64,000 nt of DNA from Clarireedia homoeocarpa (Eukaryota > Ascomycota > Leotiomycetes > Helotiales > Rutstroemiaceae), in NCBI GenBank assembly GCA_001465935.1, contig LNKV01000058.1, positions 124,001 through 188,000 on the forward strand, read 5' to 3'. Of the stretch, positions 33,005 to 43,358 are shown piece by piece. The notes under the pieces are model-generated. The model searched no databases, was not told the origin of the DNA, and was given only the letters and a program-made list of their open reading frames with translations. Every line of letters begins with the position of its first letter. Position 1 is the stretch's first letter. The position numbers and the translations under genes were made by a program.

Positions 33005-34548
33005 ATGGCTACAGCCGTTTCCGCTCCCGGCAAGGTCTTCTTGGCTGGAGGATATCTGGTTCTCGACCGAGCATACACCGCATTGGTCTTCGGCCTGAGT
33101 GCCCGCATCCACGTCTTGGTTCAAGATATCGATACCAGTTCCGGCGTCCAACTTTCCGAGATCACGGTCAAGAGTCCGCAATTTCGCGATGCGACTTGGA
33201 ATTATGGCTATCACTTGACGGAAGATCAAGGTGGTATGAATGTCACTCAATTGCAGGGGTAAGAGGCATTTATCTTTGTCTACCTGGTCGTCTGTCAATC
33301 TGTCCTTTGCTCCAATCTCGGAAATCTTTGAACTTCCCTTCTCCGACTGTACTGTACCCATTCAAACTTCTCCTTTTCCATTCACATCACGTGCGACTTG
33401 TCTATTCGTTTGATGAATTCGTTCACGAGCATATCTTTTCCGATTCCTACTCATCTCTCTCTAGTTCCCCGTCCGCCACTGTGACTTCCCGAAATCCGTT
33501 CATAGAGACGGCTCTACAATATGCACTAACCTACATTTCCTGCGTGCAACCTTCCAAAGGCATCAAGCCAACATCTGTCACAATCTTAGCAGACAATGAC
33601 TACTATTCCCATCCATCTTCGAAAGCCATCGCCGCCGATTCTAAACATCAATTCATGGACTTTGGTGTTCGTCTTCAAGATGCCCATAAAACCGGCTTAG
33701 GATCATCCGCTGCTCTCGTCACTGCATTCACCGGAGCCATCTTATCCCACTACCTTCCAGGACAGTTTACTCTTTCCACCGATGAAGGTCGATCCAAACT
33801 GCATAACCTTGCACAGGCCGCTCATTGTGCGGCTCAAGGAAAAGTTGGTTCGGGATTCGACATCGCCACCGCTGTATATGGAACCTGCCTCTACCGACGA
33901 TTCTCCCCGTCCGTCCTCTCTAGCATTGGCGAACCAGGCTCACCGGGATTTGCAACTCGCGTAAAGAGTTCGGTTGAAAACACCAACGAATCACAGAAAT
34001 GGGATGTAGAAATCTCCAAAGGCAAAGTGACAATTCCGAAAGGAATGGCACTGGTCATGTGTGATGTTGACTGCGGATCTCAAACCGTCGGCATGGTGAA
34101 GAAGGTGCTGGAGTGGTGGAAGCAAAACCCCGCTGACTCGAAAGCTCTCTGTGATGAACTCCAGTCTCGAAATGAGAAATTGGCATCAGTTCTATCGTCC
34201 GGCGATATTGAGGCCGCCGGTCCTGCTTTCTCTGCTATCCGTGAAAAGATCAGAGAGATGGGTGAGAAATCCGGGGTTCCCATTGAACCCCCTGAGCAGA
34301 CGGCCCTCTTGGATGCTGTGACTAAGAATGTTGATGGTGTTGTGGGTGGAGTTGTACCGGGTGCTGGTGGATATGATGCAATTGTGCTGTTCGTGAAGGA
34401 TGACAAGAAGACAATGGATGATATCAAAGCATTCTTGGCCAAATGGAGTACAGAACAGAAGAGCAACGTGAAGCTTCTAGGCGTCAAAGGGGAAATGGAT
34501 GGTGCCAGGAAGGAGGATGGGGAGCTATATGGATCATTATTCAACTGA
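33005..34548 (+). CDS. ERG8: Phosphomevalonate kinase
   Basis: Phosphorylates mevalonate 5-phosphate to the diphosphate using ATP in the cytosolic mevalonate pathway to ergosterol and prenyl groups. Exons 33005-33258 and 33465-34548 are joined as GG|T TCC, giving 445 residues, close to the usual fungal length. The intron is long for this window (206 nt). GHMP kinase signatures are clear: SAPGKVFLAGGYLVLDRAY near the N-terminus, the glycine-rich ATP-binding loop KTGLGSSAALVTAF (residues 160-173), and the C-terminal GVVPGAGGYDAIVLFV. KVGSGFDIATAVYG is also typical of the family. The ATG at 33005 follows an A-rich leader. It is convergent with RSP5. Confidence 0.95.
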
Positions 34549-35321
34549 GAAAGGTTTATCATAAGGCTTCACCTTTTGACAAGGAAATTTTCTTAGCAAA
34601 TAAAAGGTCCACGAAGAAAATGATTAAATCCTGGCTATCTCTACGCCCATTCTGCTTCATTTTCTGTTCTGTACTGCGCTGTGTGCCTCCAGATCAAAGA
34701 TCTTGCCAGGCTTCCGACTCACTCCCGCATCACAAAAGCAGCCAGGAAGTCAGCAGTCTATATCCATCCAACGAGATCCCAGTTTAAATCTCCAAGCGTG
34801 CATATTTCACCCGTACTGAACTCTCACCAAATTCTAGAATAATCTATCTACCTACCCATCATCATTATCATCCTCATCCTCATCCTCACCCACTTTCCTT
34901 ATTTCCCCCGTCATTCCCCCCCTTCCTCCCTCCATGCTTTCCTCACAACCAACCAACCAACCAACCCCTTTCCTCCACCCCGTCCCATACACTCCTCTCC
35001 TCTCCTCTCCTCTCCTCTCCTCGCCACACCATCCCCCCCTTAAACACACATAACACACAAAAACACCTTCTTCCGAACACAGCGACGAGAAAAGGGACTC
35101 GTGATGATGAGTTGAGCTGAGTTGAGTTGAGTTGAGTTGCTTTCATTCAGATTGTCTATATATCAATCAATCAATCAATCAATCATACATACGAGTAGTA
35201 GTAGGTAGATGCAGCCCTCCCCTCCCCTCCCCTCATCCTCTTACACTTCCAGACAGCACTTCTTGAAACGACAGGCACGTGAATAGGAGAGAGAGTAGAG
35301 GGATGTGCTAACTAATCAATC

Positions 35322-35371
<50 letters not shown>

Positions 35372-35807
35372 GTCCAATACGCATTTCTCTTCCCCCTTCC
35401 TCCCTTTTTTCCCACATCAACCGAGATTAAATCAAGACATCTGAATTTCTCTCCCTTTCTAGTTACAAAAAAACATACATCTGCATTCACTAACTATACC
35501 AATCATTTATGCATTCAACCATTCACAATAATAACTTTCCTAACGTTCATTCAGTAGCAAGCGGCCGGCCAGTGATATCCGAATAAGTTTCATCATGCCA
35601 CTCCAATAGCACTCCAGAGTACAGTATTTTAAGACTAAGTAGGTAGGCCATGTAGGTAGGTTGGTAGGTACTGTTAAGAAAGAAAACCTGAGTTTGCCTC
35701 TCTCTCCCCTCCCCAAAAGATTTGTAATTGTATTGAAAACCCAAAACAAGAACACCAAGCGGAACCAAGAAAAATTTATAAAAGCAAAGTCCCGCATAAA
35801 AACATAA
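34549..35807. other. Convergent intergenic packed with microsatellites
   Basis: 3' regions of ERG8 and RSP5. Contains pyrimidine tracts with CTCCT repeats near 34998-35022, a GAGTT array (about 35114-35140), (AATC)n at 35163-35186, (CCCCT)n near 35218-35233 and (AC)n-(AT)n at 35335-35372. No gene is seen. Confidence 0.6.
35335..35372 (+). repeat. Compound (AC)n(AT)n microsatellite
   Basis: About eight AC units followed by about ten AT units between the 3' ends of ERG8 and RSP5. Confidence 0.9.
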
Positions 35808-38612
35808 TCACTCCTGCCCGAATCCCATTGTCTCTTCCACTGCCATGGTTAACTTCGTCTGTAATTGCTCAAGCGACTTGTATGGTGGAAGATCCAGTCG
35901 ATTGAAACTGATTGTGTTAGTTAATACATGAATGTAAGAAAGAAGAGAAAGTAATGTGTGAAACTTACCATGTATGAGACTTCGGCAGGTTGTTGACCTC
36001 TCCTTGTTTTTCGATAGTGAATCTTCTTGGACCATCGCTACCCTGGAGATCCTTGAAACCGTTGACAGGAATACGAGATGTACCAGTTGCGAATTGGAGA
36101 AGACGAGATTTCTGTTCTCCATCCCAGCTGCGAATAGTCTGCCAGAAGAACTTGATGACCTCGTCTGACTCAGTGTATCCTCTGTAGTCAGTGTGTTTCT
36201 TCCAGTCCTCCACATCGATTTCTGCAATACCACCAATCAACAACTCTAATTCTCTCTCATCAAAGACATTGACAAGCTCGGCAGGGATTAGCTCGTGGAA
36301 ACCGGTAATGAAAGCCTGGAATTGCTCATCAATTCGTTTCTGAATCCTCCATTTGACCATCAAGTCAACATATTCCTTCTTGTTAGCATCGGTGACGTCA
36401 ATGTCTCTTCCACCAGGCTTAAGATCTTCAACCTGAGTAACTCCGAATCTTTCATCTTCCGTTGAAAAGGTTTGTTCTAGCACACCCTCGATAGGGTTAT
36501 CCAACATCCACTGAAGACTGCGATGGAAGTCTGCGTCGACTCCCTCCATATCTGAAAGAGAGACTGCCTTGTTAAGCATCATTTTGTACAATGCACCAAT
36601 GAAGAATGCATCTAAGAACCGACGATGGAAAATGGCAAGACCGACCACACGGCCAATGAATTTGAAGTAATTGAGATGTTCTGGATTGATGCCGGAGTGA
36701 GGGTTGATTTGTAGAGTGTAGTTGTCGTGCGCGGAGTATTCGAACAAGCAATAGAAAGGGTTGAACATTTCGTGGGATAGAAGGAAAAAGAATTCTCTCG
36801 ACAAACCACCATAATCAAGACCATCTTCACCGTCGAACTTAATCATGAGACGCTTCTTCAGATCAGTAGCCGATTGGCGCATGATCTCAGCATAAGAATC
36901 CTCGAAAATATGAGATCTTCGAACTTTTATATGGCACTGTCCAGAAAGAATGCGTAATGCTGGTTGCGAACGGAAATAGATCAACTTCCGTCTGAAATCT
37001 CGCTTGTATTGCGGTACATTCTGATCCAATGAAGAGGGCAGTCGTGGATCATCCCACGTGGTGGTCTTAGTGTTATGGTCCACAAAGTATACTCTTGCAG
37101 TGTTTGTGAGTCTCATTTCCCAACCGCTTGGTAGCGGGCCGAGCTGTGATACTGGTTGTTGTTGGATAGTATTTGTAGCATTTTGACCACCGTACATCCG
37201 TATATATTGTTGACGTCGAGGATCAACCCAGGTAGTTGTACGAGTGTTGTGGTCCACGAAGTATGGGCGTCCTTCCGGTGTATGTCTTTGTTCCCATAGC
37301 GGCGGAAGTTCCCCTGTTCCTGCAGTCGTAGCACCTGTAGCCATCATAGTAGTTGTATTCGCGGTGCTGCTGCTACTAGTAGCTTGTTGCTGGACGAGGT
37401 TGGGCGAGTTAGCACCCGTACGGTCTTCTGGCAAGGTTCGGTTTTGATGTCGTTGACGTTCCACTTGAGTATTGGCATCTCTCTCGTTGAGCCTCGTCTC
37501 GGTCGTTCCGCTAGCTGAGGGTCGGTTCCAACTAGTAGATCGCGTATTATGGTCGACATAATAGGTTCTTCCGAGGTTGTCCTCACGTCGTTCCCAACCA
37601 GCGGGCAATCTCCCTTGCGCATCCTCAAATGAACTTAGGCCGTTACGATGTCCCGAACTTCCATTTGTACCTTGTGCGCTGCCTCCAGTTCCTCCAGTGC
37701 TGCCAGCAGCAGGTGCATGACCCGGTGTTGGTCCGCTTGACATGGATCCGTTCGCCATTACAACTCCTGATGGCGCAGGTGTATGAGCAGGTGAAGGGGC
37801 CGCATTCGAGAACCCAGACACAGAGCCTGTTGGAGTATGTAGCGAAGGTCGACTGCTAGAACCTGAATGACCGTTCGTAGGTGGTGCTAAAGTTCCTCGT
37901 GGTGGAGAATCTAGATTCGTAGAAAGATTGATGATAAGTTTCCCATGTACAACAAGATTATCAGAGGACTTTTTGAGATCTCGGGTGAGCATTTCTGTGA
38001 ATCATGGTAAGCCAACCGACGTAAACAGAAAAGGGTCAGACGATCGAAACTCACGCTCTTGAGGGGAGGAGAAATCAACGACATCTCCAATGCGAACGTT
38101 GATCACACCCAAAAATCCTTGGTCCTTCTTCTTGAACTTCTTCTGGTCGAATATTTGTACGGCTAGAATACTATCTTCGTTCGCACGCCTAGAATGGACA
38201 TCAGCACCAGTTTTTCTCGCCACGGAGAACCCAATATTCACAAATCGAAAACCTCATTCCAGTAAGGGTTAAGAGTCCTTTTGATAACGGTCGTCGTTTT
38301 CGTCTGTTCGCCACTCACTGTCGCAACGGCAAAAGGATCCGGAAAGCCTACACAAAGCGATTAGATACGAGCTATATGACATAGCGGGGGATGGGAGGTT
38401 CGCACGGAAAACATCACGCTTGTATAGGCCATCGGCAGCAATTACTGATATAAATTAGCAAACTGAGTGATCTCGTGGGCTAGGTCCGCCTACTAGTTAA
38501 TCGCAGGTTGGGCTGCCTGCAAAGAGAGTCAGTTATGTATCTTCATCCCCGTATGGGCAAGTATTTGAACGTACGCTGGAAGACTCGAGTCTATTCTGCT
38601 ATTGCTGGCCAT
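35808..38612 (-). CDS. RSP5: HECT-type E3 ubiquitin ligase, NEDD4/Rsp5 family (HulA)
   Basis: Ubiquitinates membrane transporters and other substrates through PPxY adaptors; controls endocytosis and sorting. Seven exons: 38612-38575, 38516-38494 (23 nt), 38444-38406 (39 nt), 38347-38242, 38188-38055, 37994-35969 and 35907-35808, giving 821 residues, nearly the size of Aspergillus HulA. The hand-joined 5' exons yield LPAQPNLRLTIIAADG, then LYKRDVFRFPDPFAVATV, the C2 domain (about 16-125). Three WW domains follow: LPAGWERREDNLGRTYYVDH (about 243), LPPLWEQRHTPEGRPYFVDH and LPSGWEMRLTNTARVYFVDH. The HECT domain fills the C-terminal half (GLDYGGLSREFFFLLSHEM). The catalytic Cys (LPKSHTCFNR, residue 789) is 32 residues from the end, as in yeast, and its codon TG|T is split by the last intron. 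The start exon (MASNSRIDSSLPA) fits family length and phase. Confidence 0.93.
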
Positions 38613-39673
38613 GATGTAGGTACGCCAGAGATGGCGGCGACGTTCTTCGGAACGTCAATGATGAAGGACGTTAGAATAATAGCGCAGGATGGGTATGAAG
38701 TTCCTGGGTTTCAAGGTTGGCCGTGGTGGAAGCTTTGCGCTTGCGTTGATTTGGGGCTGTGTTGATATGAAGTGCAGAAGCCCCGTTGCACCCACAATGC
38801 CCGTCTTACACCTCGTTCTAGGGTCGTTATCACTTCAGATATTCGTGAGACATAAAGACATGAGAAGCAAAAAGATATTCGTGAAATTTTGTTTCTCTAA
38901 CGTGTAAAACGATTCAAGTTTGAATAACTTGAGTAGTCAGGGCGGCACAGAAATGTCCCCGCTAAATGATAAAACGATGGCCTGATATCCAAGGTGGGCG
39001 CAGGTTTGATGTATGACGGTGCTATAAAAATAGAAGTCACGCCTTCTGCTCACGCCCTTTGCTCGCGCCCTTTCATTCTACTCATTTAAGGTTCTTTGGT
39101 AAGTGCAAGTAAGTTTTGATAAACAATCTCAAGGGACGTATAATCTGAGGAAAACCCCATTTCCAAAATTTCAATTCATGACCAACTGATGATTCAGCCC
39201 GTATCAGGTCTCACTCCACCCTTGTTGTGGCAAGTAAACATGGATCGCTCGCAAAGGGGGGCAGAGCCGACCTACAGACGACAAACACGATACTGACTGT
39301 AGAACGGACAGTGTGTTCGACATGGGAGGTTCTTGAAGTTGGATATAGACCTACTCTGGTTATCCACATCCTGATTTTCCATGGGGTTTGAAGTCTAATC
39401 CCAATAACTTCTCCAGAGGAACTTGCATGGTGATTTAGCCTTTCAATCGAAGACAGTGAACGTCCTTGGAAATCCAATATACATCGTATGCCTGAAGACG
39501 CCTAAATATGGTATTTTTTTTGTAAACAAATTAGAGCCCAAATCCCAGACTCATCCACAAAATACGGAGAAGAAGAGAATTTTCATGCTCCTGAACTCAA
39601 TGCCATCATATATGACTTTTGTTACTCATCGATCCCCTTCTCCTCAATCAATCTTTCAGGGAAAACGCTTAAC
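38613..39673. other. Intergenic, nothing distinct
   Basis: RSP5 promoter and the PAB2 3' region; both genes are on the minus strand. No repeat array or additional gene is supported. Confidence 0.55.
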
Positions 39674-40478
39674 CTAATATGGCGTGAATCCTCTACCACG
39701 ATTGCCGCGATAACCTCCGCGATAGCCTCCACGAGGAGAGTACCCCCCACCACGCCCACCGCCGAAGTAGCCACCACGACCTCGTCCACCTCTGCCACCA
39801 CGGCCTCGTTGCATACCAGGAACGTTTGTACGCTTAGGTACTACCTGCGAATATTTTGTCAGTCCAGCAACGCCAAGTGTACAAAGCATATGGAACCTTA
39901 CCTTGAGATTGCGACCTTTGAAGAGGCTTTCGTTTAGGACAAGAGCTTGAGCAACAAGACTTGGTTCTGTGAACTCCACATAAGCATACCTGCATAAACC
40001 TAGATTAGCATCCATCTCTTGCCAGGTAGCGGCTGATACAATGATATCCCGACATTATCGCCAAGAAATCAAGGAACCAAAAGTCGTGTGGTAACGAACC
40101 CCTTTGGATGGCCAGTGAACTTGTCAAGCAAGATCGTAACACGGTTGATCGAGCCACAGCTCTGGAAATGTGCTTGAATCTCCTCTGGAGAAGCAGAGTA
40201 ATCCACATTGCCAACGAAAATGCTTCGTGAGTCGATATCCTCCTTGTCCTCACGGAGGTCATTGCTCTGTTGATCCAAGCTTGCTTGCATTTCTCGCAAC
40301 TTGGCAGCTTCTTCCTCCATCTCTGCAACCCGGCGCTTCATTGCCGAAATCTCTTCCTGTATATCATGTCAACAAGTCGTCCTTAACTTCACCCGTTGCA
40401 AAAGAAGCATACCTCATCATTGTTGTCGTCCTCGCCAGCCATGGCCTGATCATCAAGCTTGGGTTCGTTGTCCGCCAT
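39674..40478 (-). CDS. PAB2: Nuclear poly(A)-binding protein, PABPN1/Pab2 type
   Basis: Binds poly(A) tails in the nucleus; the family acts in polyadenylation, exosome-mediated RNA decay and snoRNA processing. Four exons: 40478-40413, 40356-40100, 39989-39902 and 39844-39674; introns 56, 110 and 57 nt; 193 residues. Layout matches the family: acidic N-terminus (MADNEPKLDDQ), a short coiled coil (EISAMKRRVAEMEEEAAKLR), one RRM with RNP2 SIFVGNVDYSA and RNP1 GYAYVEF created at the exon 2-3 join (GG|G TAT), then an RGG/GYR-rich tail (GRGGRGGRGRGGYFGGGRGG) ending RGFTPY. RGG tails of this family are arginine-methylated in known members. Intron 2 uses a weak donor, GTTCGT. The gene is divergent from Hv1. 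Confidence 0.93.
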
Positions 40479-41421
40479 ATTGTAGGTTGTGTGTTCTGTG
40501 GGTATTGAAGAATCTACTCTGCCAAAGAAGGAAGGAAGAGGAGATAATGGAAGGACAATAATAGATTGCGAATCTAACGAGAAAAACTCTATTAGCAAGA
40601 TTCAGAAAAAAATTGCAGTTTCATATAATGCAAAGCTCCCTCAATGCTAAATTGAAATGAAAGTGAATATAAAATTTCCAACTCAGTTCGTTTCCGCGTT
40701 GATGATTGAACTACTACGGCAGTTCTGGAAATGAGCAGTAGATTGCTCTGCGGCATATCGAAAGCATGGCAAATAGCCAATGACAAAGGATCGATCTGAG
40801 AGATTACATACCGAGATTGCGATTGTATAAGATAGAAAAGAAATGAAAAGATAGTAGCTTGGTATTGATGATATTGTTATGCTGATTTCTGAACTTTCCA
40901 CAAGGCTGTCACCGCGAGCCGCGTCTTCGACGGCTCGGTTAAATTTAAAGTTGCCGAAGCTCTGGAGAAGCTTAGTTCGAATGCCAAGGCTCGGAAGGCC
41001 AAGCCTTCTTCTCCATGTCAGTTTTCCATCTTCACATAATTAATATGGCACAGCATTGATCTGACGATTACAGTCATATCGAAGCACACATATATCGTTT
41101 GATATACTTCATTTTGCTACCCCGTTTTGCTACCCCATTTTGCTACCTCACTAAGAATCAGCAGCACACTAACTTTTGAATCAGAGCTTTTATCTATCAG
41201 CAAGGGCAAGGCAGTTTGTAGCTTCCAATTATGGACCCTTAACGATAAGAGCTGTGGGTGACAGCCATATTTTATTGCGCATGATCAAGATCTGACCATG
41301 ACTCCAAACACAATCTCTTCCCCCCAAGCTGGTCATTAGAAATCGCGAATGAATTCATTCGGCTGGACTGTCCTGCCTACCGGAATTTTCAGCACAATAA
41401 CCATTCCCTTCTGCGCAAAAG
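40479..41421. promoter_or_regulatory. Divergent promoter region PAB2 / Hv1
   Basis: 943 bp between two divergently transcribed starts. It contains three copies of a 12-13 bp unit TTTTGCTACCCC(A/G) at about 41112-41148. No coding region is supported. Confidence 0.45.
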
Positions 41422-42245
41422 ATGTCGCGACCGAGCACGTCGTCTTCGAATTCCTCGGAGCCTCTCCTTCAAGCCATTCCTCGTCCTATCTCGTCGCGCT
41501 CATCCTATCACCATATTCCGCACCATCCCCATTCACTCAAAAACTACTATCGCACATCGCGGAATCGAGTGCGCACCTTCCTCTCTTCTCGAACACAACA
41601 TTACATCGTTCTATTCCTCGTAGCATGCGATCGTGAGTACAGGCCCCATTACCTCTTCAATCCAACCCGGTCTTCTCTTGCTGATACATCAAACAGTCCT
41701 CGGTATATTCGTAGACATAGCCATAAACCTCTACCAATGCGACACCAAAAATAAAGATCCGAAGTGGGATGACTTTCGCGAGGGTCTAGGCATCGCAGGC
41801 CTAGTATTCAGCAGCGCATTCATGCTCGAGCTACTCCTCAGCTTCTGGGCCTTTGGTTGGAGGTAAACTATGTTTTCCTCTCCACCCGCCTTTCCAAACT
41901 AACACTTCACCCCTTATTCACAGTTACTTCAACTCCCTCTTCCACACCTTCGACGCGCTAGTCATCATCGCTTCGCTCATAATCGACATCCTCCTGCACG
42001 GCATCCTCGAAGAAGTCGCATCCCTCGTGATTATTCTCCGTCTGTGGCGCTTTTTCAAAATCATCGAGGAGTTTAGTGTTGGGGCGCAGGAACAGATGGA
42101 CGGATTGGAAGAGCGGATCGAACAGTTGGAGGAGGAGAATCGGGGATTGAAGCGGGAATTGGGAGTTTGGAAGAACAAGAAGAAAGGAGGTAATGATGGA
42201 GTGGAGGATTTAGAAGGGGGGAGAAGGGGTGAAGAGGAGGTTTAA
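41422..42245 (+). CDS. HVCN1: Voltage-gated proton channel (Hv1 type)
   Basis: Four-helix voltage-sensor protein that conducts protons without a separate pore domain. Exons 41422-41632, 41697-41862 and 41924-42245 encode 232 residues. S1 is YIVLFLVACDLLGIFVDIAI, created across the first intron (GAT C|TC); Asp70 aligns with the selectivity Asp112 of human Hv1 and Asp77 with Glu119. S2 is GLVFSSAFMLELLLSFWAFG with acidic Glu115. S3 (FHTFDALVIIASLIIDILL) has Asp136 and Asp147. S4 LVIILRLWRFFKIIEEF carries R165, R168 and K171 at three-residue spacing; the third charge is Lys, where human Hv1 has Arg. A C-terminal coiled coil (MDGLEERIEQLEEENRGLKR) would allow dimers, as in animal Hv1. The N-terminus is Ser/His/Pro-rich and cytosolic. 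Expected site is the plasma membrane or an acidic organelle. No pore-forming S5-S6 follows. Confidence 0.9.
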
Positions 42246-43358
42246 TGCAATGTGTGTAATGAGGTAGGTGAAGAGTTGGGAGAAAGCGCTAGGGGAGGAT
42301 GGCGATAACAATGGAGTGCTGTAACGGCGCAGTGATACCCTCTTGTCGATAGTTTTGCATGGCATGGTGCTATAGGACCTAATCTTTTCCTCACATAGTT
42401 ATACCAACTTCACAAATACCCACATCACATCAAGTCATCCCATCGGAACAATCAACATTATCTTTATCCACATATTTATCATAATCATTCTTCTCAAACG
42501 ACATTCCTTCTTCTTCTTCTCTATATACATACCATACAAATAAACACACATACATCTCATCTCATCTCATCTCATCACACCCTATCTCATAAACCCATAC
42601 AAACATTCATTCCAGCCACCCACCCACCCATTCAACCAATCCAATCCAAACCAATCCAATCCATCACAGTCAGTCAGTCCCAGCCCGGCAGCCATAAACC
42701 AAAAGATAAAAAAAAAAGAGAGAGAAAGAGAAAAGTCTAAATAAACTAAACTTAATAAACAACAATAGAGTAGAGAAGAGAAGAGAAATGCGCATGAAAA
42801 AAAGAAAAACAATAAATCCAAACATCCCTCCCATCCATCCAAGTATACCCCTCCATATTTTTCATCTCTTTCTTTCTTTCTTTGTGTCTTTCTTTTTTCT
42901 ATCATATCATGTCATATATATAATATAGACTGCAGAAGAAGAAGAAGAAGAAACTCCTCCCACCCCGCGCACATGCTTGCTTGCTTGCTCGAAATGCAAC
43001 ACACGATAACAAACAAGAAACGCTTCATAAAAAAGCTCATCCGAATCCAAAAGCACCTCGGGGCATAAGCGATGACGACAACACCACAGAAGGGAAGAGG
43101 AAGGAGACGAGCCAAAAGAACCCAAAAGTTTTTTTTTTTTTTTTTGGTTGATAATTGTGATTTGGTTTGGATTGATTCCAAAAAAAAAAAAAAAAAAAGC
43201 CATGCTATATGAAGTGATGTGATGTGATAAGAACGTAAGGACCCTTTTCATCTAAGGATTTCTCGTCCGTCTCTCCAAATGTTGCATAACTTTCTCTTCT
43301 CTCCTGTTCTCTTACCACGCACCCCATCCCATCTCATCCAATGCAGTGTACAGCGCAT
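42246..43358. other. Convergent intergenic, low complexity
   Basis: 3' regions of Hv1 and the AHC1-like gene. Holds (ATCTC)n near 42553-42577, A-rich sequence, and a T17 run (43129-43145) facing an A19 run (43180-43198). No gene is seen. Confidence 0.6.
43129..43198. repeat. Inverted homopolymer pair T17 / A19
   Basis: T17 and A19 separated by 34 nt, able to pair as a hairpin in RNA from either strand. Confidence 0.85.

Noticed and set aside
41349..41636. 95-codon frame at the start of the Hv1 gene
   Set aside because: It is a shadow in another frame. The frame from 41422 gives the S1 helix of Hv1.
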